64,000 nucleotides of DNA from positions 5,591,501-5,655,500 of the forward strand of contig JAPYXD010000581.1 of NCBI GenBank assembly GCA_030998225.1, in the 5' to 3' direction. Shown here one piece after another: positions 54,281 through 64,000 of the stretch; position 1 is the first letter of the stretch; each line of letters opens with the position of its first letter. Origin of the DNA: Diplolepis rosae (taxonomy: Eukaryota; Arthropoda; Insecta; Hymenoptera; Diplolepididae). The translations under genes were made by a program, and so were the position numbers. The notes under the pieces are model-generated. The model worked only from the letters and a program-made list of their open reading frames with translations, was not told where the DNA came from and did not search any database.

Positions 54281-55285
54281 ACGATAATTCTGTTCAAACA
54301 ATCAGATTCTAAAATTTTTTGGAGTAAGAGTTAAATTTTTTCATAATTTTTAACCTCCATGATTTATATTAGTATCAAAACTGTTTTGTAATATTTTCAA
54401 TGATTAAATATAATTCACAATAATAGTAGCTAAAAAAAAAATTAAAATATGCGGCTTGTAAGGTCTTTTCATTGCTATTTAGATTGTTTATAGAAAATTA
54501 ATTACTCATATTTATTTTTAAAGACTTCATGTGAGTTTTGTCTATAATGAGGGATAGGTTAATTTTTGGGAGAATGCTTACCTTTAAGTCCTTTTTTTCG
54601 CACACTGGAATTTTTTCCGACTTTCTAAAGAATGTCGAAATGCCGAAAAGGAGCAAAAAGTTACTGAGAATATGTTTTTGATCCTGCAAGGGATGAAAGG
54701 CTTTTCTGAGGTGAAGAAAAATATGCTTTTTTTTGCAAAATTTTCACTCAAATGAAGTTGACAAACGTTCTCTATCGTGTTCTGTAGTATTTTCCAAATT
54801 TTCAGCAAGATATTCCCTAAAATAAAAAAGTTATCTTACACAAACTTTTACAAGAATTTGCTCACGTGGTCTGGTTGATCTATGGCTTTAAGGTTTTACG
54901 TGTGGAAAGCAAACATAATTAATTATTGTGGGTCTTGGGTAAATTAATCATATGAATATATTATTGTATTCTTAATTTATTCCCCTTATTTACTTTTTTT
55001 TAATTTTAGTTCTTAACATAAATTTAATTTGTATCCATATCTATATTAGAGAAAACCAGTAAATAAATTTTGTGGTTATGTTTGCTTTAGCCGGAATGCT
55101 CCTTTTACTTCCTTATGGACAATCCTTTCTTACTATTATAGTCACAAGAATTATAACTTTTAATATGTGATCAAAATAATATTACGAAAATATTCGGAAC
55201 ATAATTAATGTATATTGATTAGAATTAATGTAATTTTTATTTTAATGCAATTCTTCTCAAGCAGAAATCATTACACTCTGCCGAC
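54281..55285. other. Upstream of the protease homologue; no gene recognised
   Basis: AT-rich DNA; reading frames at 54498-54808 are low-complexity and unsupported. Confidence 0.4.
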
Positions 55286-55289
55286 TATA

Positions 55290-55560
55290 ACGATCGGTAA
55301 AATGTTGGTCTAACGTAGGAGATCGACTGTTGATAACCAACGTTGGTATTCCGACTGTAGAAAAAGTAATTGTCCGACAGTGGATGTACAAGGTCTATCC
55401 AGTGTCTATTCAGCCTTGGTAGAGTCGACTGTAAAATACCAGCGTTTTTACAACGTAGGGCAAACAGGCCCAACCTTTTTCCGAGCGTGGAAAAAGTAAT
55501 TTTCCGACAGTAAATGTGCAAGGTCCACCCAGTGTCTAATCGACTCTGATAACACAGCCA
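55290..55560. repeat. Two-copy ~130-bp tandem repeat
   Basis: GAAAAAGTAAT(T)GTCCGACAG and TGTACAAGGTCTATCCAGTGT near 55360 recur about 130 bp later near 55490 with few changes. The minus-strand frame through it is a by-product of the repeat. Confidence 0.65.
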
Positions 55561-55599
55561 CACAAAAAAAGAAGTTTTGAGTCCTGAGGTCAGACCATG

Positions 55600-56310
55600 T
55601 ACCAGGGGTGTTAGTTGAAGTTTGCCGGTTTTTTCAATAAAGAAAACACTTAATTCTCAAGGGAATCTCAAAAAAATTTTATTCAAAGTATTGACCATTG
55701 GATTCTACACATTTTACCCATCTTTCAGGCAAATCATGGATACCATTCCAAAAAAACTTTTTCTCTTTCAAGGCAAACCATTGGCGTAGCGCTGCTCTGC
55801 GAGTGAGTGTCCCATCGATGCGAAAAGGTAATAGTCGGACGAGGCGAGGTCTGGAGAGTACGGCGGGTGCGACAATATTTCCCAATTCAATGCTTTTAAT
55901 GTGTTCTTCACCACTTTAGCGGTATGAGACGGTGCGTTATCATGTTGTAGGATAACTTTGCCATGTCTTGAGGCCCATTCCGGCCGTTTTTCGATCAACG
56001 CATGATTCAAATTGATAATTTGTTGTTGGTAGCGATCCGTATTCACCGTCTCACCAGGTTTTAATAACTCGAAGTACACCACACCACACTGGTCCCACCA
56101 AACACAGAGCATTGTCTTACGGCCAAAGCGATTTGGCCTTGGAGTCGATGGGCCGACCTCACCAGGTGAAAGCCATGATTTTTTCCACTTCGGGTTCTCG
56201 AAATAATTCCATTTTTCGGCCCCCTTGACAATTCGATGCAGAAAAGATTTCCTTTCGAACCGTTGAAGCAGAATTTCACAAATGGTTTTTCGATTTTCCA
56301 TTCCATTTGA
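55600..56310 (-). pseudogene. mariner transposase, C-terminal two thirds
   Basis: The minus strand gives RKTMLCVWWDQCGVVYFELL, GETVNTDRYQQQIINL, HDNAPSHTA with the second catalytic Asp, then HPPYSPDLASSDYYLFASM with the third. After a deletion or frame change near 55800 it resumes as LKEKKFFWNGIHDLPERWVK and stops near 55679. A terminus-like GTGTTAGTTGAAGTTTGCCGG lies at about 55607. The N-terminal third is missing, cut at the foldback starting at 56311. Confidence 0.88.
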
Positions 56311-57534
56311 GTAGAAAGTTGTTGAGAAAAAAACTCTCTACAAAAATAGTTCTCTGGCATTTATTAATTAGTGCATAATTAGCATTGTTATAAACAAGTT
56401 AATTGGAAAGAATCGTATTTCTTCTTTTTCAATTGTTTTTGAGTATTTTTATTATACTATTATGTGACAGAGGATCATAATACTTTGTCACTTATTGCAA
56501 AATTGCATAATCATAATTGTTATAACCAATTAACAGCAAAAAAAATTTTTTACAATGTATGATTTGTTGCAACCAACAATTTTTTTTCTTAGTACTTGTT
56601 TCCGGGTTTAAAAATGGTTTAGAAACAGAAATTTATATCCTTACTTTCACGCGTTTCTTGGATTGAAAAAAGTTACAAATATTCGAAGCATACTTTAATT
56701 TTTTTCGTCTCCGTTTCTGACTCATGTCGTTTTGATGAGATGAGATTTATGGAAAATTTCGCTGACACGAGACGTTCAAAAATATTGTCTCTGATGAATT
56801 TGGCACAGCAGGCAGGACAGTGAATGCAAAGTCATCGCCAAAGTCATTATGAAAATGCACCTGCGTTAAACTGTTTCCGAATGCAGTAGCCAATAGCATT
56901 ATATTGTTCTAGAACATTTTTGAAAAATAGAAAGGGAATAACGTCGCTTCAGCTATTATTAAACCTGAAATGATCAGCTTCCGCACCTTGCCGTGTCCGG
57001 AGCATCATATCATCTCGCGTTTATCGTGGAAAATATTGCGTGCAAAATGAATTGTGTTATTTGTAGTAAAAATTTTTATAAAGGTGGAAAGTATAGTGTG
57101 AATAAAAAAGGTATCTAGACACTGAAAAAAGCCAGCATCACTCGAGAAGACGATGAAGTGGTTTGGAAATGAGTTACTCAAGATAAATGACTGCCATAAC
57201 GAAAGCAATCATTTATTGATTCAAAAACTGTAATAAAAATGATCTCGAGCACAATTACTTAATTATTTAGAAATGTCGGAAAAAGTGATTGAGTGAGAAT
57301 TTTTTTTCCTGTTAATTGTTTATAACAATTATGATTATGCAATTTCGCAATAAGTGACAAAGTATTATGATCCTCTGTCACATAATAGTATAATAAAAAT
57401 ATCCAATAACAATTGAAAAAGGAGAAATACGATTTTTTCAGATTAACTTGTTTATAACAATCCTAATTATGCACTAATTAATAAATGTCAGAGGACTATT
57501 TTTGTAGAGAGTTTTTTTCTCAACAACTTTCTAC
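56311..57534. mobile_element. 1.2-kb inverted-repeat element with ~245-bp arms
   Basis: GTAGAAAGTTGTTGAGAAAA at the left pairs with its complement at 57515-57534. The arms continue through TGACAGAGGATCATAATACT (about 56466; complement at 57357). A TA (56312-56313 and 57531-57532) could be the target duplication. It truncates the mariner. Its interior contains a small gene fragment at 57047. Confidence 0.85.
57047..57170 (+). pseudogene. Cys-rich N-terminal fragment of a multi-copy arthropod protein
   Basis: Reads MNCVICSKNFYKGGKYSVNK, KG, a stop, then TLKKASITREDDEVVWK. The CxxC start followed by a Gly/Lys-rich turn and TL..AS..R.D is the opening of a repetitive uncharacterised arthropod family I associate with mobile elements. 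No continuation was found. Confidence 0.4.
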
Positions 57535-58390
57535 TCTTACATTTTTCTCGAAAAGTAAATAGAAAGAGAGTTACATGCAGAATAAAAACTCACCCCTTAA
57601 ATTCAAGATGGCGGAATTTCCCAAGGGGGTAGGGTGACTAATTTTCGAATTTAAGCTCCCTTTGAACCTCCAAATCGAATCCGAAAAGAATTGCCAATTT
57701 TTTTTTTTGTTTATTCCTAAAGTTACTGGATCATTGGTAAATATTTATTAACAATTCAGTAGTTCAATTATAAAACGTTATAATTCAATTGCGATATAAT
57801 AGTACAGCTTGTATTACATAGAACATTACACAATATTGTACAATATCTCATTCATAACAATGAATAAAACTATAAATAAGAATTTAGATACAAAGTAATT
57901 TTACCCTAGCGCTTTTATTATCACGATCGCTGGAATGGCTCACAGTCACAGCATTCGCGCATGTGTACGTGTCGAAAGAGAAGTCTCGAGTTCTCTCCCG
58001 AACGACAATGTTTAAACGCTTGTACTGAATAAATTATTAATGATACATTTTTTAACTATACCATCTTAAAGAGCAAGTTCGAATCTACGTAAAACATTAA
58101 GAATCAGAGAATCGATTTTTGGCCGCTTAGGGGTTTTTCTTCAGATCGCGTCACATATATTAATATGATCTTTATTATAATTTACCTATAGATGAAATGT
58201 TTTCGAAATTTCCCTACTTTTTTATTACAATTTCAACTCTTTGCATTATGCAAGAAAAAAATTATAGATTTATAATGAGAATTTACTGTGATTCTGTGGA
58301 ATCTTATCTTTAAAATGAGCCTAGGAACATTAATAAATGTTGATTGTTTCGAAAGTTTTTTAAAACTTTGGCAATGACGGTTGTACCATG
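57535..58390. other. No gene recognised
   Basis: AT-rich with a moderately GC-rich patch at 57920-58020. Nothing supported. Confidence 0.4.
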
Positions 58391-58470
58391 TTATACAAAC
58401 TCATGGTGGACAAGCCCCCTGATGTCAAATAACCCAATAAACATCGTCTTAACCTTTGACTTGCTCATTT
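58391..58470 (-). pseudogene. Short mariner fragment
   Basis: The minus strand reads MSKSKVKTMFIGLFDIRGLV then HHEFV, the segment around and after the first catalytic region of mariner transposases (DIRGLVHHEFV). Only about 25 residues survive; no termini were found. Confidence 0.7.
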
Positions 58471-58741
58471 GATGCGATGCATTACTGCTTGCACGGGAGA
58501 CGAAAACGAGTTTCACGAAAAAGCCTGTCCTTACTCCCCGGATGGTTGGAGATGATTGAACGCAGGCCGTGTTCACGAGCATAGGCGATAGCGAACACTA
58601 TACTTTGATCCTGTTTTGAGCTTACGCCAGATGGCACCGAAGTATAATTTCTTAAACCTCACCCCGCTAACAACCGTACCGTAATTGCATCACTAATGGT
58701 CACTAAAATGTGCTAAGATGCTAACAGATATGAATAAACTT

Positions 58742-59068
58742 GGAGGTTTAATAAAACTATTTAAGTAATTATTATTAAGTATTCGAATCGCATTGATAAA
58801 CATGCTTTTTGTGATTGCAGTTTTCTGATAAGTGCATCCTTACATACATGGAGTATTATTATTTCAATGTATATATTTGTAATTTTGGGACGCTTGGGTG
58901 ATCATCTCTATTTGTGTTTAGCCTGACAGTACTCTGCGATACACAATTAAAACTCCATGTATGTGAGGATGCACTCATCAGGAAACTGCAATCACAAAAA
59001 GCAAGATTATCAATACGATTCGAATAATTACTCGATAATAATTACTTACATAATTTTATTTAACCTCA
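58742..59068. mobile_element. Palindromic MITE, ~327 bp
   Basis: The left tip GAGGTTTAATAAAACTATTT and right tip AAAATTTTATTTAACCTC-like sequence are inverted. The arms pair through GATTGCAGTTTTCTGAT and CTTACATACATGGAGT with complements at 58950-59000. Non-coding. A 20-bp direct repeat, TTTTGAGCTTACGCCAGATG, lies outside it at about 58613 and 59155. Confidence 0.8.
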
Positions 59069-59809
59069 AAGTTTATTCTGATTTTATTATTTCCTGAATT
59101 ATCTGACCATGATCTGAACATGATCTGAACAGTCAACTATTATCTTCTTTTAGGGTTTTGAGCTTACGCCAGATGACTCTGACGAAATCTATGTTGGGCC
59201 ACCACTAAAGCATTACGCGGGCATGGCCTGATTGAACGACCGCTCGTTCGTGAGCTGACTTCTCCCTTTACCGATTCCACCCGGCCCGAGTGCGCTCCGA
59301 CGTATAGTTGCTTCACAATAAAATTACTGACATTACTTTTCGGACAAACTATGTAATCAGTCCTCGCCCCAAAACGCGTACCTTGTCTCCCAGCAACACA
59401 ATATACTATTTTTTATATAATTGAGTATAGTTTTTATTCCTTAAAGTTAATGAAAGATTCAGATAGAATGAGAATGAAATTTCTTATTGTAGTTACTTGT
59501 TCGTCTGGTTTGATGTATAAAGTGAAGGGGAATCGCCTTAGAAAATCTTCTCTGAAACCTGGGATCAGAAAATCAACCATCCCAACCGGCTGGACCAGAA
59601 ATTTACCAGCCAATTAAAATTCGTCTCAACGTCTACGAAGTTAGGACTCGAGTTACCACATTCAATCTACTGGACTCAATTCATCAACCACTTATAGTCG
59701 GTACTATAAGACTATAGTCGGTATAAGTACTTCACTTCAAATCTTTTATATGCATTTTAATTTTTCCATGGTGCTTACTTAAGATAATTTTTTTGTTAAT
59801 AAATATATT
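59069..59809. other. No gene recognised
   Basis: Mixed-composition DNA. The second copy of the TTTTGAGCTTACGCCAGATG repeat is at about 59155, and a 16-bp local duplication (ACTATAGTCGGTATAAG-like) is near 59695-59725. Confidence 0.4.
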
Positions 59810-60078
59810 TTGTGTCCAAATGGGCGGAAAAAGTCGCATTGCATGCTTGCGAGTAGAGCGGCATGCAGTCAATTGCGCCTCGGTGACGCAATCGGGCCAA
59901 ATGTTCATACCGCCCGCTCCAACGGGCGAAAATGTTCATACCACCGGCTTCAACGTGCGAAATGTTCATACCGCCCGCTTTAACGGGCAAAATGTTTATA
60001 CCGCCTGACACTTGACTGCACGTGGATAACTACGCGCTCGCACGCAATGCGACTTTTTCCACCAATTTGGACACACAA
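59810..60078. mobile_element. Inverted-repeat element with a 30-bp minisatellite core
   Basis: The left tip TGTGTCCAAATGGGCGGAAA continues AAAGTCGCATTGC, and the right end is its complement. The core, about 59892-60010, has four ~30-bp units of ATGTTCATACCGCCCGCT plus AACGGGCGA. Frames on both strands are products of the minisatellite. Confidence 0.75.
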
Positions 60079-60218
60079 CGTCGTGTGTACCTCAAGCGAA
60101 ATGGTCGCGATGTGACTCGCATGAATACCGCCCTCTCTACGCTCGGGTGGGTACACTTCTCTCTCGTCATAATCGCCACCATGCCGCCCTTGGTACACAA
60201 TCTACTATTATGCTACAG

Positions 60219-60415
60219 TTTTTTTTTTTTTTGGGTGAGGAGAAAAAATGGCGAAATCTTTTATAGACGTTGTACAGTACTCTCCTAGGACGGGTCTAGG
60301 CATACCTGTTAAAACCAAAACCCCCTCTCTCGAACCAAAACACCACTCGCGGAACCGCCTTTCGGCTTTAAACTTCACGGGTGGTTGATTCCGGCTTAAA
60401 GTCGCGTACGACTTC
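60219..60415 (-). mobile_element. R1-clade LINE 3' end, short
   Basis: A T run (60219-60232) is followed by the family 3' UTR (AAAATCTTTTATAGACGTTG, CCTAGGACGGGTCTAGGCAT, CACGGGTGGTTG). Similarity stops near 60415, where the dispersed repeat begins. Confidence 0.82.
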
Positions 60416-60805
60416 TTCTTCGTACAGCGTTGGCACCGTACTGACAAAGCCTTGTACATTTGAACTGCGCATGTGTCTATTACAATACGCTACTACTAAC
60501 TACTACAAAAGATCAAGAAAATCAAAATGGCCGGAAGTATTCGTGAAATTTCAAGTGAGATGGGCGATAATCACGGTAATTTCGACCTTTTCAGATTGGA
60601 TTCGAGTGTACGCAGAAAAACTCGTAAATGCGCCGGTCACATATAATAGATTATGCGCCAATGCACACAATTCGGGTAGTTACGAGACTCGCTTAAAATG
60701 CTCGCAGGACTGATCGCGCCTCTGCTTTGATCTTCTGCGAGCATTGTCGCTCGTCGCGTAATAACCCTTATTATGCGCCTAGGCACATAATATACTATTA
60801 TATGA
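60416..60805 (+). repeat. Dispersed repeat with short conserved frame, copy 2 (most complete)
   Basis: Begins TTCTTCGTACAGCGTTGGC and ends near TATGCGCCTAGGCACATAAT. It carries AATCAAAATGG at 60521, a good insect start context, then MAGSIREISSEMGDNHGNFD, LFRLDSSVRRKTRK, CAGHI and a stop. Copies at 29160-29465 and 38545-38695 share it. Its function is unknown. Confidence 0.7.
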
Positions 60806-61204
60806 TCAACCCTTCTTATTCACTGACTATTCCTCATCCCTTAGAGAGGATCCTTCCGATCCTTATATAAAACGAGGAAATCTTTAAAGAAGAGAAGTGT
60901 TACGTTTCTGACGCAACAACAATTAAAGAAAGTTTCGACAACTAATGTTTTCTGTACAGGAGCGTTAACCTCAATCTATTGGGGTCAAATATTTTTTTAA
61001 GTATTTTTCTAACTGTTATCGATTATTAAATATAATAATTTGGAACATTAATATGCTGAAAATTCAAAATGTTTTACAAATTAAATTTTTTTTATGTGTG
61101 CCCAAGGTCTAGATTACAATAACCATTGTTACATTTTTCCATATATTATCAAAGATATATTATTATAAGTAATATCTGTACCCATTCTGGCGATTGAAGT
61201 AAAT
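60806..61204. other. No gene recognised
   Basis: AT-rich DNA with no pairing or protein similarity seen. Confidence 0.4.
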
Positions 61205-62900
61205 TATATCAGGTGTACAAATAAGTTTCCGCCGTTTGACAAAATTTGATACCACCAGTAAGTTTTGGTTGAAATTGACAGATGTAAATGTCACTGTCGT
61301 AAGGTAGGACATCTATCAACAACATAACCTTGTAATATTAGTGAATTTTTAACAGTATAATATATTCTTTTTTGTGGGAAAATGTCGAGTTTTGAGCCGA
61401 ATAATCGTCATTTGCGGGAACTTTTGATTTACGTCTTCAATTTGAAGAAATCTGCAGCTAAATCACATCGATTGCTTATAAGAAATATACGGTGAGGCTG
61501 CCTTAAATGAGAGAAGTTGTCGTGAGTGGTTTCAAAATTTTAAGTGGGTACTATGGTAATAATGGCCTTTTTTTCAAGAATTTTATTTTTGCACAAATTT
61601 TTATTCTGTAGTAAAAATATTTTTGTACGTTTTAGTACACGTTATGCAGAGTATAAAAAAATTTAGGTTGTTAATTTTTGTTAATATCCGGTGTAGATAT
61701 AGGGGACCATAGGACGCCATATTTAAAAATGGTGCCCTCGATTTCTCCATTGTGGATGATCTGAAACATACGAAACAAATTTTATTTTGAAGTACATATG
61801 AATGGCTATCTCATGACCCTTGTACAAAAAAATATCTTCTTAAATAAACAGACGGTGCAACTTTTCATTTTTTTTCTTTTTTTTCGCCTATTTTTTGTAA
61901 ATAATTGTGCCATAACGTTGTTAAATATTAACTTACAGTAATGGTCATGGGTCATTCCATAGCCAGGTGTTTTCTGAACATTTTTTAAAAAAAGTAGGCA
62001 AATCGGCCTAGTAGACGGGCCGGAATCGTGGGCACCAGTTCAAAAAACACAGTTTTGAGAAAAACGCAGTTAAAGATTTTGCAAAAAATTATCACTATCA
62101 TCATCATAAGACTGGCGATAAAAATTATTTTTTCACAACATGAATTTCGCATTATATGCTTTTTGGGTCGCTGATCACGAATCTGCTATCAAATTTATAA
62201 AATTAATTTGTTTAAACAATTTTTATAAATAAATTTTCTCAAATATTGAAACATTTTTCAAGTTGCACTGATAGAAATGGTTCGGGAGTTTTAGCCATTC
62301 GGTTGTAGGTTGGGAATTTATAATTGTATTTATAAAATAATATGTCTCTTTGAACAACGCAGGATGTTGAATACAGAAATCAAAATATTGTAAGTGAAAC
62401 TGGTCGAATCAGAAATATAATATGGGAAGGCGAACAATACATTTTTCCATAGCAACCAATAATATGGTTGATTCGTTCATATTTATTCAGTTATAATCGG
62501 ATGGTTAAAATACAAATCTCATATTGCTGTATCTATGCCAGCAATAAGGTAAGGTTAAATTAATCATAAATATCGTTGTAACAGCCATTCCTTTCTATCA
62601 GTGTGCATATGCTTTATCCGCGCGCTTGACCTATTGCGGCAAATCTCATTTTTTATCACTTTTCGATATCATCTGAAGTACAGGGAAGTTTATACATTAT
62701 ACTTTAGGGTTTAAAGTAACCGAAACTGCAAAAAAAAAAAATTTCGATTTTTTGAGAAAAGATTACCATAGTACCCCCTTAAGAACGGTGAATTTGACAT
62801 AGACGACAAAGAACATAGCGGAAGGTTGAAAGTGTACGAAAACGCGGAATTGGAAGCATTATTGGATCAAGATTTGTGCCAAGCGCAAGAAGAATAATAC
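61205..62900 (+). pseudogene. mariner N-terminal half, split by a TTAA element
   Basis: A terminus-like AGGTGTACAAATAAG at about 61211 is followed by an ATG at 61382 and MSSFEPNNRHLRELLIYVFN, LKKSAAKSHRLL, then stops and VVSKF at 61540. The protein resumes at 62783 as NGEFDIDDKEHSGRLKVYEN, then AELEALLDQDLCQAQEE, to about 62897. This is the normal mariner order with a 1.24-kb insertion between. The catalytic domain is missing. Confidence 0.85.
61540..62782. mobile_element. 1.24-kb TTAA element inserted in mariner
   Basis: TTAA at 61540-61543, then GTGGGTACTATGGTAAT; the right end ATTACCATAGTACCCCC precedes TTAA at 62779-62782. The mariner reading frame on both sides defines the empty site, confirming the TTAA duplication. 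Non-coding. Confidence 0.9.
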
Positions 62901-62910
62901 GATGGACAAC

Positions 62911-63165
62911 ACACGGAAAAAATTAGTCGCTTAAAAACTAAGTTACTTTCGAAGACTCTTGGACATAGAGTTTTATAAGACGCTCTCGCAGAAAATTTCA
63001 GTGACTTTTTATTAAATAGTGTTCAACTTTTTCTACCATTTAATAAACTTCTTCTGTTATTTAGCAAAAAGTCACTGAAATTTTCTGCGACTGCGTCTTA
63101 TAAAACTCTATGTCCAAGAGTCTTCGAAAGTAACTAAAATTTTAAGCGACTAATTTTTTTCGTGT
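62911..63165. mobile_element. Hairpin MITE, 255 bp, ~110-bp arms
   Basis: ACACGGAAAAAATTAGTCGC at the left and GCGACTAATTTTTTTCGTGT at the right are inverted. The arms pair almost perfectly through GAAGACTCTTGGACATAGAG and GCAGAAAATTTCAGTGACTT. Non-coding; it sits just after the mariner fragment. Confidence 0.88.
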
Positions 63166-64000
63166 ACTTCAAATAAAACATAAGGTTCCGTTCTTTCTCA
63201 ATAAATGTCGAATTTTTGGTTAAAAACGGCGGGAACTTATTTGTACACCTTATTATTTGAAGAAACCTCAAATTCAAATATTTTCTCACAAGAATTGTTT
63301 ATAACAATGGTTATTGCTGACTTTTCGAATATTTTTGTAACCAGTAGTCATTCGTCCAACAGTACAAGTATAAAACATTTTCAGTGCAACAAAAATTTTT
63401 CATTGTCAATCCAACGATATAAAAAAGCATAAATGTGCTTTTCATATGTCGGGAATATACAGAACATTGAAGGCATATTTTTCATATTCCTGTCATATTC
63501 TGTGTTCTGTGGGGGGTGATTTTTGTCGAATTATCACAGTTAAGAGTATTTTTTTAGAAACCATTGTAAGAAAAGATCAAATCGTTTCTTATGAAAATAA
63601 AAGTTTGTTCCAGGAACAAAGTATTCAATTCTTTGTGATTGAGCATTCGATTTCAACGCTCGAAAACGCGTAAAAGTATTGTAAAATTGTTCTAAACTTG
63701 GTATAGAAAACGAAGTATGTATAGTCAAGCGGTGTCCATAAAAGAATAAAAATACTGAAAATTGCTCAAAGTTTAATATTATTTAATTGCTCATCACAGA
63801 CTGATAGAGACGTTGTAAAAATCTCCAAATTTTAATGATTTCAAATTTTTGTATGTTTATTCCCGAAATAGGAAGAAATTGGATCTTCCAAAAATTTGAA
63901 AAATGTTAGGAAACATAGAAAAGTACAAAGATAAGGTATTTATGATCTGGATATTTTTTAATAAAGCTCAATTTCCAACATTTATAGGCTTTGAGAAAAG
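63166..64000. other. No gene recognised to the window end
   Basis: AT-rich. Open frames at 63205-63673 show no similarity, promoter or splice support. Confidence 0.4.

Noticed and set aside
55285..55563. 92-codon minus-strand frame with repeated RHWID-like words
   Set aside because: The repetition reflects the 130-bp DNA tandem repeat, not protein domains.
60022..60288. Plus-strand 88-codon frame across 60.0-60.3 kb
   Set aside because: It joins the end of a MITE to a LINE poly(T) tail; no real gene would be built that way.
63205..63673. Two consecutive 75-codon plus-strand frames
   Set aside because: AT-rich open frames of expected chance length with no similarity, promoter or splice sites.
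1..64000. CRISPR arrays, bacterial operons or riboswitches
   Set aside because: The repeats are eukaryotic transposon subrepeats without regular unique spacers, and the genes have introns and transposon signatures of animals.

Overview
The window looks like a repeat-dominated stretch of an arthropod genome, most likely an insect. The evidence is AT-rich intergenic DNA, GT-AG introns, a TATA plus ACAGT-type initiator promoter, R1-clade LINEs, an env-bearing gypsy element, several mariner lineages, TTAA-target (piggyBac-like) MITEs, a THAP gene and a Crypton-type tyrosine recombinase. A hymenopteran is possible but not shown. No rRNA, convincing tRNA, CRISPR or bacterial feature was seen.

The one host gene that can be assembled completely is on the minus strand. 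It is a five-exon secreted serine-protease homologue with exons at 54111-54048, 47941-47867, 43387-43047, 38008-37739 and 37636-37511. All splice phases agree and give 291 codons without a stop. His and Ser of the catalytic triad are both Asn, Asp is kept, and the zymogen activation site is gone, so it should be a non-catalytic chymotrypsin-fold protein. A second copy of its first exon and core promoter lies at 9447-9328, the 5' end of a tandem paralogue whose remaining exons must lie outside the window or be lost. A THAP-domain gene (13237-11185, minus) is the other host-like gene; its first exon has two frameshifts at homopolymers.

Layout. 1-7990: an 8-kb inverted-repeat element whose arms each hold four ~152-bp subrepeats. 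It contains a decayed hAT (DUF4371) transposase, a broken mariner and a second 3-kb foldback. 8100-10325: two foldbacks around the duplicated promoter and signal-peptide exon. 10.7-14.5 kb: R1-LINE ORF1 pieces on both sides of the THAP gene, whose intron carries a Tc1-like hairpin MITE. 15.5-19.1 kb: a degenerate tandem array, a foldback and two MITEs. 19.65-25.7 kb: a 5'-truncated gypsy/errantivirus-like element with gag, pol, env and one LTR, all broken. 25.7-34.3 kb: mariner pieces, a GC-rich island, a gypsy RT scrap, a Crypton-like tyrosine-recombinase pseudogene and a LINE 3' end. 34.3-37.5 kb: little recognisable. 37.5-54.1 kb: the protease homologue, whose introns hold a 4.9-kb nested TA element, a multi-copy arthropod gene broken by a MITE, a 3.8-kb R1 LINE with a perfect 15-bp target duplication and A-tails at both ends, and two abutting TTAA MITEs. 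55.3-64 kb: mariner pieces, hairpin MITEs, a MITE with a minisatellite core and a mariner split by a TTAA element.

The points most worth following are the pseudo-enzyme gene and its duplicated promoter exon, the double-tailed LINE insertion, the Crypton relic beside its foldback repeats, the 8-kb subrepeat-armed element, and a three-copy repeat that carries a conserved start codon and short reading frame.
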